A stretch of 64,000 bases of DNA from Novosphingobium sp. (GCF_020852455.1 NZ_JADZAT010000015.1:1-64000); one strand, 5' to 3'. Numbered from the stretch's first letter, positions 35,467-44,475 are shown. Numbers and translations: made by a program. The notes: generated from the letters alone by a model not told the origin.

Positions 35467-37590
35467 TCAGGCAGTGATCGCGCTGACCACCTCTGCAGCT
35501 CCGCGCATCGCGCCTTCGATGTAGCCGACCCCGCCGGCATCGCCGATCGCGTGGACGGTGAACCCGGCGGCCTTGAGGCTGTCGGCCAGTGACAGGTCGC
35601 CTTCCGCGCCCTTGGCGACGATCACGGTATCGGCGGGTGCGGACTGCGCCGCACCGGTGCCGTCGGTCCAGGTCACGGCCTGCTTGCCGATCGCGATGTC
35701 TTGCGCGCCGGTTGCCAGGGTAACGCCGTGCTCCTTCAGTTCCGAAAGCAGCCGCATCCGCCGCACCAGGGTCAGCCCCTTGCCAAAGCGCGGACTGTCA
35801 TCGACCACGGTCACCCGGCGGCCGCGCTCCATCAGGAATTCGGCCAGTTCGACGCCGACCAGTTCGCCGCCGATGATCACCACCTTGTCGCCGATCGGCA
35901 TCCAGGCATGGGTCGCCTTGCGGACCAGATCGAGGTTGGCGGTTGCCCCGGTCGCCGCGCCGACCTTGGTGGCGAGGCGCGTGAACAGGCCAGTCTTGCG
36001 CTTCAGCGCGTCCGAGCTTTCGCCGAACATCATCTTGCGCATGTCATCGCCCGAGAACACATGGTCGAGGTCGTTACCGGGAATATCAGGCATGCCGCGC
36101 ACCGCGCCGGTGGCGACGATCACCTCGTCCACGCCCAGTTCGCGCAGCAGATCCGGGGTGGCGCTGGTGTTCAGCCGCACGTCGATCCCGGCCTCGGCCA
36201 CTTCGCCGCGCAGCCAGCCCAGCAGGCGTTCGTTGGGTTCATAGGCCAGTGCGGCAAAGCGTAGGGTCCCGCCAAGCCGTTCGCTCGCCTCGATCAGGGT
36301 CACCTTGTGCCCAAGCGCGGCCAGCCGCCGGGCGCTTTCCATGCCGCCCGGGCCGCCGCCGATTACCGCAACATGCTTGGGCGCGGCGGTCGCGGTCTTG
36401 CGTTCGAATTCCCAGCCCAGCTCGGAATTGACCGCGCAGCGCGAATGGGTGCCGGTGTAGATCGCGCTGACGCAGGTGTAGCAATAGATGCAGGGTCGGA
36501 CCTTGTCCGGCATGCCCGCCAGCAGCTTGTTGGGCAGGTGTGGATCGGCCAGCAGTTTGCGTCCCATCGCGACGAAATCGGTGCCGCCCTTGCCGATCGT
36601 GCGATCGGCGGTTTCGGCCTCGATCCGGCCAGAGCCGATGACCGGGATCGAGACGGCCGACTTGATCTCGGCCGTGGCGGGCAGGTTGGTGTCCTCGATG
36701 TGCGGGATGTTCGATTCCGAATGCAGCTTGGCCTGCATGGTATCGTGATAGGCGGTAACGGTGATCGCATCGGCACCTGCGGCTTCGACCATCCTGGCCG
36801 ATTGCTTGGCATCCTCGATCGTGATCCCGCCGTCTTTGCCCACTTCGCGGCTGTCGAGCTTGACCCAGATCGGGAAGTCCGGCCCGGTGGCAGCGCGGCA
36901 GGCGGCCAGCACTTCCAGCAGCAGCCGCATCCGGTTTTCCAGGCTGCCGCCGTACTTGTCAGTGCGGGTGTTGGTCTTGGGCGAAATGAAGCTCGACAGC
37001 AGGTAGCCGTGGCCAGAATGGATCTCGATTCCGTCGAACCCGGCCTGTTTCGCGCGCGCCGCGCCTTCGGCGAACTGGCGCACCACCTGGTCGATATCGT
37101 CCTGTTCCAGCACCTTGATCGTCGGCATGGTCATGCCGGTGAAGCCGGCCATTTCCTCGGGCAGGAAATAGTCCATGAAATCGCCGCCAGCCGGTGGTTT
37201 GGGCATTGCGGGTGCCCACAGCGGATGGCCCCATCGCGCCGAATAGCCCGCAACCAGCCCGCCATGGTGAAGCTGCGCGGCGATCTTGGCGCCGTGCTGG
37301 TGGACCCGCGTGCACAGTTCGGTCAGGCCGGGCAGGAACTTGTCATCGGAAATCGCGGTCTGCTGCCAGGCGACCGCGCCGACCGGCCAGGCCACCCCGG
37401 CCACACCGATGATGATCAGTCCGCTGCCGCCCCTGGCCTGTTCCTCGTGGTAGGCGATCAGCCGCTCGCCAACCGTGCCATCCTCTTCCGACAGGCTCAT
37501 CCCCATGGCGGTCACGGCGATGCGGTTCTTGAGCTCCATCGTGCCGATGCGGCCCGGCGAGAGCAGGTGCGGATAGCGGTTCGATGTCAT
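35467..37590 (-). CDS. NADH:flavin oxidoreductase, enoate/dienoyl-CoA reductase type
   Basis: 707 residues. N-terminal Old Yellow Enzyme TIM barrel (LKNRIAVTAMGMS, AAQLHHGG, EIHSGHGYLLSSF), iron-sulfur cysteines 367, 370, 373 and 385, then FAD domain (VIGGGPGGMESARRLAALGHKVTLIEA) and a second nucleotide fold (VVIIGGELVGVELAEFL). This is the BaiCD/BaiH and 2,4-dienoyl-CoA reductase layout. Reduction of a steroid 3-keto-4-ene or dienoyl-CoA is likely. GGGAGA precedes the ATG at 37590. The cysteine spacing is C-x2-C-x2-C-x11-C, one residue shorter than classical. Confidence 0.88.
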   Translation of the reverse strand: MTSNRYPHLLSPGRIGTMELKNRIAVTAMGMSLSEEDGTVGERLIAYHEEQARGGSGLIIIGVAGVAWPVGAVAWQQTAISDDKFLPGLTELCTRVHQHGAKIAAQLHHGGLVAGYSARWGHPLWAPAMPKPPAGGDFMDYFLPEEMAGFTGMTMPTIKVLEQDDIDQVVRQFAEGAARAKQAGFDGIEIHSGHGYLLSSFISPKTNTRTDKYGGSLENRMRLLLEVLAACRAATGPDFPIWVKLDSREVGKDGGITIEDAKQSARMVEAAGADAITVTAYHDTMQAKLHSESNIPHIEDTNLPATAEIKSAVSIPVIGSGRIEAETADRTIGKGGTDFVAMGRKLLADPHLPNKLLAGMPDKVRPCIYCYTCVSAIYTGTHSRCAVNSELGWEFERKTATAAPKHVAVIGGGPGGMESARRLAALGHKVTLIEASERLGGTLRFAALAYEPNERLLGWLRGEVAEAGIDVRLNTSATPDLLRELGVDEVIVATGAVRGMPDIPGNDLDHVFSGDDMRKMMFGESSDALKRKTGLFTRLATKVGAATGATANLDLVRKATHAWMPIGDKVVIIGGELVGVELAEFLMERGRRVTVVDDSPRFGKGLTLVRRMRLLSELKEHGVTLATGAQDIAIGKQAVTWTDGTGAAQSAPADTVIVAKGAEGDLSLADSLKAAGFTVHAIGDAGGVGYIEGAMRGAAEVVSAITA

Positions 37591-37683
37591 CGTGTTTCTC
37601 CCGCGGCGATCTATGCACGATGGCCGGTGCGGGGCAATTCCGGCCCGCCCCGGCATGGTGCAAATTCGGCCAAAATGGGCAGA

Positions 37684-38241
37684 TCAGGCCTCGCGCGCGG
37701 TGCGCTGCCGGGCGAACAGGGGCAGGCGGGTGTACACCGCATCGCCGCTGCCCGGCTGGCCGCATTCCACGCCTTCGTCGATCCCCGGCCCGTCGCCTTT
37801 CTGGACCGGGCGGTCCTCGAACCAGTCGAGCACCAGCGAGCGGCGATGGAACCGCCAGATGCCATCGCGTTTCAGGTAGCGATCGAGATAGCGCCCGTGG
37901 GCGATCACCTCGCGCGAACCATCGGCGGTGCGGTGATAGGCCATGGTCACCAGCTCGCCTTCGGCCGCGTCGCCGGCGATCACGAAGTTCATGTTGGATA
38001 TGACGTGCGAGGTCAGCTGCCAGTGCGCCAGGATCGAGGGCAGCCAGGCAACGTATTCGTCGGGCCCGCCCTTGAACATCGGCGAATGATCGTCCTCGGC
38101 ATCGTCGTGATAGAGGCTGCGCAGCAGCGCGAAGTCCTGCCGGTCAATCGCATGGCAATAGGCCCAGGCCAGCTTTTGAAGCGCGATCCGGTCAAGCGCC
38201 TCGGCCAGCTCGACCGGGGAGGGGGTCAGGCTGTCAGACAC
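37684..38241 (-). CDS. NTF2-like (SnoaL-type) protein
   Basis: 185 residues, GTG start overlapping the SDR stop by eight bases. LQKLAWAYCHAIDRQDFALLRSLYHDDAEDDHSP is the first half of the fold and GRYLDRYLKRDGIWRFHRRSLVLDWFED the second. This is one of the better candidates in the window for a hydroxysteroid dehydratase (BaiE/Hsh2 type), since it lies beside an enoate reductase and an SDR; not proven. Confidence 0.76.
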   Translation of the reverse strand: MSDSLTPSPVELAEALDRIALQKLAWAYCHAIDRQDFALLRSLYHDDAEDDHSPMFKGGPDEYVAWLPSILAHWQLTSHVISNMNFVIAGDAAEGELVTMAYHRTADGSREVIAHGRYLDRYLKRDGIWRFHRRSLVLDWFEDRPVQKGDGPGIDEGVECGQPGSGDAVYTRLPLFARQRTAREA

Positions 38242-39004
38242 CGAACCCGCCCGAGACCGAGATGGTCTGCCCGGTGACGTAATTGGCCTTGTGCGAAGCG
38301 AAGAACACCGCCGCCGCGCCGATATCCTCGGCTTGACCCCAGCGGCGCAGGCACAGCAGCTTGTGGGTTTCCTCGATCCATTGCTGGTCGAACACCCCCT
38401 GGGCCGACAGTTCGTGGAACATGCCAGCGTCGATCACCCCGACCAGCACCGTATTGGCGCGGATGTTGTGTTCGCCCTCTTCCTTGGCGATGCCCTTGAT
38501 CAGGGCTTCGTTGGCGGCCTTGGGCACCACCGAGAGGCCGTCGAGCTTGGGGAACCAGTCGTGCCCGGCGGAGCCGAGGTGGACGAAGCTGCCGCCGCCC
38601 ATCGCGCGCATGTGCGGGATCACCGCGCGGGCTGCGTTGTAGAACCCGAAAGCCTCAACCTCCATCGCATTGCGGAACATCGCATCGTCCCATTCGGCCA
38701 GCGGGGTCTGCGAGACCAACGGACCGGCACCCCAGACCAGCGAGTGGATCCGGCCATGTTCGGCAATGATCCCGGCCAGCGCCGCTTCGACCGAGGCCCG
38801 CTCGCGCACATCGACCTGGTGGATCGTTGCCCGGGCGCCGGTCGCGGCAATCGCCGCCGCGGTCCGTTCGGCCACTTCGCGCTTGGTGCGATAGCAGACT
38901 GCAACGTCGCTGCCGGCCTTGCCGAACTCCAGCGCGACCCCCTGGCCGATCCCCCCGCTGCCGCCGAACACCACGCAGGCCCCTGCCGGAAAGTCCTTGT
39001 CCAT
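38234..39004 (-). CDS. atypical SDR lacking the catalytic tyrosine
   Basis: 256 residues from ATG 39004, six bases after GGGAG. VFGGSGGIGQGVALEF binds cofactor, and HLGSAG supplies Ser. At the YxxxK site the sequence is SVVPKAA, so the Tyr is Ser while Lys remains. It may be a non-classical reductase, a binding protein, or partly inactive. It overlaps the NTF2-like gene downstream and diverges from the BVMO gene. Confidence 0.75.
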   Translation of the reverse strand: MDKDFPAGACVVFGGSGGIGQGVALEFGKAGSDVAVCYRTKREVAERTAAAIAATGARATIHQVDVRERASVEAALAGIIAEHGRIHSLVWGAGPLVSQTPLAEWDDAMFRNAMEVEAFGFYNAARAVIPHMRAMGGGSFVHLGSAGHDWFPKLDGLSVVPKAANEALIKGIAKEEGEHNIRANTVLVGVIDAGMFHELSAQGVFDQQWIEETHKLLCLRRWGQAEDIGAAAVFFASHKANYVTGQTISVSGGFGV

Positions 39005-39088
39005 CGCCATCTCCCAACGGTCATTTTTCGCAAGTGACTGTGCCACAGCTTGTGCCGGTGCACATAACCCTTTTGGGTGATGCTGGTG

Positions 39089-39104
39089 TGTCAACGTGGT
39101 GACA
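39089..39104. promoter_or_regulatory. operator candidate TGTCA-N6-TGACA
   Basis: A perfect five-base inverted repeat with a six-base centre in the divergent interval between the SDR (start 39004) and the BVMO (start 39143). ACCC-TTTT-GGGT just to its left (39067-39078) is a second small palindrome. Confidence 0.35.
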
Positions 39105-39142
39105 GTCAAGTGCGCGTTGAGTGTATGCGGAAGGACAGGTCG

Positions 39143-40612
39143 ATGGGAGAAGAAGGGCGCAAGCTGCGCTATGCGATCATTGGTGCGGGGATGGCCGGCA
39201 TCCTGGCCGCGATCAAGCTGAAGCAGCGCGGGGAGCAGTTCACCGTCTTTGAAAAGGCAACGAAAATTGGCGGAACCTGGCGCGAAAACCGGTATCCAGG
39301 GCTGACCTGCGATGTGCCCGCGCACGCCTATACCTATTCGTTTGAACCCTATCCCGAATGGCGCTCCTACTATGCCACCGGCGCGGAAATTCAGACGTAT
39401 TTTGAAATGGTTGCGGAAAAATACGGGATCATGCCGGCGATCCGCTTCGGCTGCGAAGTCAGCGGCCTGGTCTATGACGATTCACGCGCAACCTGGACCC
39501 TGACCCTGGCCAGCGACGAGAAGGTCGAAGCCGATGTGGTTATCGTCGCTTCCGGCGTCCTGCATCACCCGCGCCTGCCTGAAATCGAGGGGCTGGACAG
39601 CTTTGCCGGCCCTGCCTTCCACACCGCCCGGTGGGATGACAGCGCTCCGATCGAAGGCGCAAACGTCGGCCTGATCGGCTGCGGTTCGACCGGGGTCCAG
39701 ATCGTTACCGCGATCAACAAGGTGGTGAACAAGCTGGTCCATTTCCAGCGTTCGCCGCAGTGGATCATGCCGGTGCCGCAGTTCGACTATACCGATGAGG
39801 ATCGCGCGGGCTTCCGCAAGGATCCCGCGCTGATGGATGCGATCCGTTACAGCGATGATTACATCGGCGCGATCATCCGCTTTACCGACGCGATCACCGA
39901 TATCGACGGACCCAAGATGGCCGAAATCGAGGAGATCTGTCGTCAGAACCTCGAAACCAGCGTTCGCGACCCGGAACTGCGCGAAAAGCTGCGCCCTGAT
40001 TATCGCGCGGCCTGCAAACGCCTGATCTATTCGTGGGGGTACTACGAGGAAGTCCAGCACCCCGCTGTCCATGTCGAAACCGGCCGGATCGCGCGGGTCG
40101 AGCCGCAGGGTGTACGGATGGAGGATGGGACGTTCCACCCGCTTGATACGCTGGTGCTGGCCACCGGGTTCCAGGCCGATCGGTTCATCCGCCCGGCCAC
40201 GGTCAGCGGGCAGGGCGGAGCGACGCTCGACGAGGCCTGGAAGGTTCGGCCCAGCGCGCATTATGCGATGACGATCCCGGGTTTTCCCAACTTCTTCATG
40301 CTCAACGGCCCGACCGGACCGGTCGGCAACTTCTCGCTGATCGACATTGCCGAGCGGCAGTGGGACTATATCGATCAGCTGATCGAAGAGCTGCGGGCCG
40401 GCCGAGCCCGCGCAGTGGTCCCGACCGCAGAGGCCTTCGCCGACTATGAACAGCGGCGGATCGACGCGGCCCGAAAGACGATTTTCGCTTCGGGTTGTTC
40501 GAGCTGGTACCTCGACGATGAAGGCGTTCCGGCAAGCTGGCCCTGGAGCTATGATGCATTCGCCGAGGCGATGGCCAAGCCGGTCATGAGCGAGTTCGAG
40601 TTCGCGTCCTGA
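39143..40612 (+). CDS. Baeyer-Villiger type flavin monooxygenase
   Basis: 489 residues from ATG 39143. IIGAGMAGILAAIKL binds FAD, LIGCGSTGVQIV binds NADPH, and FAGPAFHTARWDD is the type I BVMO fingerprint (FxGxxxHTxxW). It inserts oxygen next to a ketone; with a steroid locus beside it a ring D or side-chain ketone is possible. Upstream ATG codons at 39077 and 39125 are in frame but less well placed. Confidence 0.87.
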   Translation: MGEEGRKLRYAIIGAGMAGILAAIKLKQRGEQFTVFEKATKIGGTWRENRYPGLTCDVPAHAYTYSFEPYPEWRSYYATGAEIQTYFEMVAEKYGIMPAIRFGCEVSGLVYDDSRATWTLTLASDEKVEADVVIVASGVLHHPRLPEIEGLDSFAGPAFHTARWDDSAPIEGANVGLIGCGSTGVQIVTAINKVVNKLVHFQRSPQWIMPVPQFDYTDEDRAGFRKDPALMDAIRYSDDYIGAIIRFTDAITDIDGPKMAEIEEICRQNLETSVRDPELREKLRPDYRAACKRLIYSWGYYEEVQHPAVHVETGRIARVEPQGVRMEDGTFHPLDTLVLATGFQADRFIRPATVSGQGGATLDEAWKVRPSAHYAMTIPGFPNFFMLNGPTGPVGNFSLIDIAERQWDYIDQLIEELRAGRARAVVPTAEAFADYEQRRIDAARKTIFASGCSSWYLDDEGVPASWPWSYDAFAEAMAKPVMSEFEFAS

Positions 40613-40649
40613 AGGACATATAGAACAAGATATAAGCGGGAGAACCTGA

Positions 40650-41777
40650 ATGAAATTCTCGATCATTTACGAAGCCCAGATGGTCGATACCAGCCGGGCC
40701 AACGAGCAGGCGGTGTTCCTGCAGATCGTCGAGCAGGCCAAGTATGCCGAACTGCATGGCTTTGATTGCATCTGGTGCGTCGAACACACCGCGTTGACCC
40801 AGTATGCCCACATGTCCGCGCCCGAAACGGTGCTGGCCTTCATCGCCGGGGCGACCAGCCGGATCCACGTTGGCCACGGCGTGGTCTGCCTGCCGCCAGC
40901 GATGAACCATCCGGTCAAGGTGGCGGAACGGATCGCGACGCTTGATATCCTTTCGCAGGGGCGGCTCCATTTCGGCGTGGGCAAGGGCGGGACCCAGCAG
41001 GAGGCCGGAACTTTCGGCTATGACCTCAACGACCTGGGGCCGATGATTGATGAATCGATGTACCTGATCCCCAAGATCATGGTGCAGGATGAAATCGAGC
41101 ACGACGGCGAGTTCATCAAGATCCCGCGCCGCCCGATCCATCCCAAGCCTTACCAGGATCCGCACCCGCCGATGTACATGGCCTGCACCCGCGAGGCGAC
41201 TTTGCTGGCTGCCGGCGGACGCGGGATCGGTGCGCTGGTGCTGGGCTTCTCGGGGCCGGACGAGATTGCCAAGAAAAACGCGATCTACCGCGAGGCTTTC
41301 CGCAATCGCAAGGCCGAGGACCAGGTGGGCTTTCGCCCGACCGAGCACCTGGCCGCCCTGTGCGCCGCAACCGTGCTGGACGACCGCGAAAAGGCCCGCA
41401 AGATCGGGCTGCGCGGCCAGCGCTTCTTTGCTGAAAGCATCGCCTACTGGTACCAGGGCGGGCCGCGCCCGACAGTTGACGAGGATACCAGCGCGGACGA
41501 GCACGCCCAGGTCCTCGAGGCCGGCAAGCAGGCGACAATCGCTTACCTGTCCGAAGAGGCGATCCCGGTCGGCGATGAGCACCTGTCAAACTACACGATC
41601 GCCCAGGATGCCTATGGTACTCCCGACGATTGCATCCGCTATGTCCAGAGGCTGATCGACGCTGGGGCGGACGAGATCCTGTTCATGTTCCAGATGGGCG
41701 GAATCCCGCACGAGGTGATCATGGAAACGATCCGCAACATCGGGGAAAAGGTCATCCCGCATTTCCGCAAGGGGTGA
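40650..41777 (+). CDS. luciferase-like (LLM class) flavin-dependent oxidoreductase
   Basis: 375 residues; the N-terminal FDCIWCVEHTALTQYAHMSAPETVLAFIAGATSRIHVGHGVVCLPP and GRLHFGVGKGG are the bacterial luciferase/F420-type TIM barrel motifs. GGGAGA lies six bases before the ATG. A monooxygenase or reductase using FMNH2 or F420. It follows the BVMO by 37 bases and may share its transcript. Confidence 0.87.
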   Translation: MKFSIIYEAQMVDTSRANEQAVFLQIVEQAKYAELHGFDCIWCVEHTALTQYAHMSAPETVLAFIAGATSRIHVGHGVVCLPPAMNHPVKVAERIATLDILSQGRLHFGVGKGGTQQEAGTFGYDLNDLGPMIDESMYLIPKIMVQDEIEHDGEFIKIPRRPIHPKPYQDPHPPMYMACTREATLLAAGGRGIGALVLGFSGPDEIAKKNAIYREAFRNRKAEDQVGFRPTEHLAALCAATVLDDREKARKIGLRGQRFFAESIAYWYQGGPRPTVDEDTSADEHAQVLEAGKQATIAYLSEEAIPVGDEHLSNYTIAQDAYGTPDDCIRYVQRLIDAGADEILFMFQMGGIPHEVIMETIRNIGEKVIPHFRKG

Positions 41778-41798
41778 AGCTGGGCTATCAGGGCGGGG

Positions 41799-42884
41799 AT
41801 GCAGCACGTGCTTGATCCCCGCTATTCATCGCTGCTGGCCAGGCTCTATGGCGGGATCGATGCCGAACGTCCGTGGGAATCCTTCCTCGAAGCACTGGCT
41901 GACTGGCTGCAAGCCGATTTCGCGACTCTGATCATTGCTGCTCGCGGCCGTCCCTTGCCGGGAACATTTGTCTCGCCCGGCGCGGATCCGGCACGCGTTG
42001 CCGAATATATGGAGCGCCTCTTCGCCCAGGATCCGTTTCGCGACCTGCCCGATGGCCGGGTAACCAGTTTTGCCGAATTTCTGGCGCAGCGCGAGCCTGA
42101 GCAACTGGCCGAATACCGCGAGTATCTCGCGCTTGCCGGGGGTGAGCAGGTGCTTGCGGTTGACCTGCGCTTTCCCAATCGCTTCGAAGCGCGCTTTCGC
42201 CTGACCCGCAGAAGCGAGCGCGACAATTTCACCGCGCAGGACCGCGCCCGCCTGCAGGAACTGGTTCCGCACCTGCGCACTGCGGTGGAACTGTTCGAAC
42301 GGCTGGAATTCGCCCGGGCCGAGCACAGCGTCTATCGCAGTGCCACCGATGGCCTGGGGCTGGCACTGCTGGTGCTGGATCGCGAACTGCGCCCGGTCAG
42401 CGCCAACCACCTCGCGGAACGGCTATTGAGCGAAGGGGAGGGCGTGCGGCTGGCGGGCGGCAAGCTACGCTTTGCCGCTGCGGAAGCGGGGCAACGGCTT
42501 GCCGAACTGCTGGACGGCGGGGCCGCACTGGGAATCGCGCGGTTCCGTGTCGCCCGGCCCGAACATGGCGATCTGGTGGTGACCGCGCGCGCGATTGACT
42601 TGCCCGCGACCCATTCGGGCGCTGGCGCACTGGCCCTGTTCCTGGCCCGCCCCTGGGACGAGCGCCTGCAGGACCCCGAAACGATCAGCGCGCTGCTGGG
42701 CGTGACGCCAGCCGAAGGACGCCTCTGCGCAATGCTGGGCAAGGGGCAATCGCTGGGCGAAGCCGCTGAAGCGCTGGGCATCGCCTACAACACCGCCAAG
42801 GTCCAGCTGCGCTCGATCTTCACCAAGACGCAGGTCAACCGCCAGGCGCAGCTGATCAGCCTGCTGCGGCAGTTGCCGGGTTGA
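41799..42884 (+). CDS. LuxR-type transcriptional regulator (TeiR-like candidate)
   Basis: 361 residues: a long N-terminal sensory region with GAF/PAS-like features (ADWLQADFATLIIAARG; LALLVLDRELRPVSANHLAERLL) and a C-terminal LuxR helix-turn-helix (LLGVTPAEGRLCAMLGKGQSLGEAAEALGIAYNTAKVQLRSIF). TeiR, which controls steroid genes in Comamonas, has the same layout. It lies 21 bases after the luciferase-like gene. Likely regulator of part of this locus. Confidence 0.82.
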   Translation: MQHVLDPRYSSLLARLYGGIDAERPWESFLEALADWLQADFATLIIAARGRPLPGTFVSPGADPARVAEYMERLFAQDPFRDLPDGRVTSFAEFLAQREPEQLAEYREYLALAGGEQVLAVDLRFPNRFEARFRLTRRSERDNFTAQDRARLQELVPHLRTAVELFERLEFARAEHSVYRSATDGLGLALLVLDRELRPVSANHLAERLLSEGEGVRLAGGKLRFAAAEAGQRLAELLDGGAALGIARFRVARPEHGDLVVTARAIDLPATHSGAGALALFLARPWDERLQDPETISALLGVTPAEGRLCAMLGKGQSLGEAAEALGIAYNTAKVQLRSIFTKTQVNRQAQLISLLRQLPG

Positions 42885-42900
42885 CCGTTTCGGAGAGAAA

Positions 42901-42947
42901 ATTGGTCGGGACGAGAGGATTCGAACCTCCGACCCCCACACCCCCAG
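42901..42947. repeat. island left attachment site (47-bp direct repeat)
   Basis: Identical over 47 bases to 57429-57475, where it covers the 3' half of an intact tRNA-Pro. Here the tRNA body is missing, so this is the displaced 3' fragment. Starts ATTGGTCGGGACGAG and ends CCCCCAG. Marks the chromosome/island junction next to the integrase. Confidence 0.93.
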
Positions 42948-42976
42948 CCGGAAAATTGGGCGGTCGCTAACGCACC

Positions 42977-43003
42977 GAAAATCAACAGAAAACCTTGATT
43001 TTC
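42977..43003. repeat. 9-bp inverted repeat near attL
   Basis: GAAAATCAA, nine bases, TTGATTTTC. Perfect arms within 60 bases of the attachment site; candidate binding site for the integrase or an excisionase. Confidence 0.45.
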
Positions 43004-43022
43004 CGGGCGTTCTTGGGTATCT

Positions 43023-43100
43023 CCGTGGTGCTGTGGTGGTGCAGATTGTTCCGTTTTGTTCCACCCCGTTTCATCATTTTGCACCACCACAGCACCACGG
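43023..43100. repeat. 21-bp inverted repeat upstream of integrase
   Basis: Perfect 21-base arms at 43023-43043 and 43080-43100 around a 36-base loop. The right arm has GCACCAC twice with 11-base period (43081, 43092). The same GCACCACCA motif recurs at 57356-57364 and 57367-57375 near the other end. Fits arm-type integrase sites or an integrase operator. Confidence 0.55.
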
Positions 43101-43134
43101 GATTTCAAGTTCTGCAAACCGGTGAGGTCACGCT

Positions 43135-44397
43135 ATGCGCGCTGCATTAACCCAATTGGCTGTCGACAGAATCGTACCGACGCAGCGTCCCGTCGAGCAT
43201 CGCGACACCCGCCTCAAGGGACTGGTTTTGCGGGTGACGCCCGGCGGTTCGAAGTCATGGTATTGTGAGTTCGCTCGGGGCAAGCGCGTCTGGCTGGGTC
43301 GTGCCGATGTCCTTGGTGTCACTGAGGCGCGTGAAAGCGCGCGGGCAATCCTCGCTGTAGTTTTTCAAGGGATCGATCCGATCGAGGCGCGCAAGCCAAA
43401 GGCAGAGATGCCCACCTTTGGCGACTATCTTGATGGCGACTACGCGGATTGGGCAAAGTCCAGCCAGAAGGCCCATGCGCAGAACCTCAATCGGCTCAAG
43501 ACCGCATTCAAGGCGCTGCTCAAAAAGTCGCTCGACAAGATTACGGCGCTCGATGTCGAGCGCTGGCGGGCCAAAGAGGTCGAACGCGGCCTCAGCAACC
43601 AGACAATCAACCGGGACATCGCCTCGATCAAGGCCTGTTTCAACCGCGCAGTCGATTGGGGCATTCTTCCCGCGAACCCTCTGGCCAAGGTCCGAAAGGC
43701 GCGGGTCGATGATTGCCTCAAGGTTCGCTATCTCAGCGAAGCCGAGGAAGCACGGCTGCGCGCAGCAATCGAGGAACGGGAAGAGCGTCGCCGCGCCGAA
43801 CGCGACACGGCCAACCGCTGGCGGGCAGAGCGCGGTTATGTGCTGCTACCCAGCCTGCGCGATTCGGTCTTCACCGATCACGTCAAGCCGCTGATCCTGA
43901 TGTCGATCAACACTGGGTGTCGCCGGGGAGAGCTGTTCGACCTCACCTGGTCGAACGTCAATCTTGACCGGCGTATCCTGACGGTGACCGGGGCAACGGC
44001 GAAATCACGCCGGACGCGTCATATCCCGCTCAACCGCGAAGCCATGTCGGTCCTGCTCAACTGGCGCGCGCAGAGCGAGGATACTTCCGGGCTGGTGTTC
44101 GTCAACGAACAGGGGGAGCGGTTCGATCGTGCGAATTCGTCATGGCGGCGTTTGCTCAAGGACGCACAGATTGCCGAATTCCGCTGGCATGACATGCGCC
44201 ACCATTTCGCCTCGCGCCTGGCCATGGGTGGCGTCGATCTCAACACGATCCGCGAGCTGCTGGGCCATAGCGACTATACGATGACGCTCCGCTACGCTCA
44301 TCTCGCGCCGGAGTTCAAGCTGAAGGCCGTCGAAGTGCTCGATGAGGCCAGAGAGGCGGCGCTGAGCGGCGCCAAGGTTCTCTCGATAGTTCGTTGA
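43135..44397 (+). CDS. int: tyrosine recombinase (phage-type integrase)
   Basis: 420 residues. Catalytic set visible: Arg in NTGCRRGELFDLTW, Lys in ATAKSRRTRH, His/Arg in HDMRHHFASRL, His in LLGHSDYTM and Tyr in LRYAHLAP. The N-terminus (about 1-75) is an arm-binding domain and 90-195 the core-binding SAM-like domain. It lies 188 bases from the displaced tRNA fragment and surely integrates the island into the tRNA-Pro gene. Preceded by GAGG. Confidence 0.95.
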   Translation: MRAALTQLAVDRIVPTQRPVEHRDTRLKGLVLRVTPGGSKSWYCEFARGKRVWLGRADVLGVTEARESARAILAVVFQGIDPIEARKPKAEMPTFGDYLDGDYADWAKSSQKAHAQNLNRLKTAFKALLKKSLDKITALDVERWRAKEVERGLSNQTINRDIASIKACFNRAVDWGILPANPLAKVRKARVDDCLKVRYLSEAEEARLRAAIEEREERRRAERDTANRWRAERGYVLLPSLRDSVFTDHVKPLILMSINTGCRRGELFDLTWSNVNLDRRILTVTGATAKSRRTRHIPLNREAMSVLLNWRAQSEDTSGLVFVNEQGERFDRANSSWRRLLKDAQIAEFRWHDMRHHFASRLAMGGVDLNTIRELLGHSDYTMTLRYAHLAPEFKLKAVEVLDEAREAALSGAKVLSIVR

Positions 44398-44475
44398 AGC
44401 CGATTAATTGTATCGGTTGCGCTTGGCATCGTGTTGGAGATTGACCAAGGCTGGCCGTTACCGTCGAACATCGTC

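Noticed and set aside
33500..35524. 674-codon plus-strand frame
   Set aside because: Antisense of the DUF3604 gene, which has clear motifs on the other strand.
36307..38277. 656-codon plus-strand frame
   Set aside because: Antisense of the enoate reductase and NTF2-like genes.
42901..42947. Second tRNA-Pro gene
   Set aside because: Only the 3' half is present; the acceptor 5' strand, D arm and most of the anticodon stem are missing.
44398..44420. Terminator after the integrase
   Set aside because: CCGAT/ATCGG stem is only five pairs with no T-run; too weak to call.
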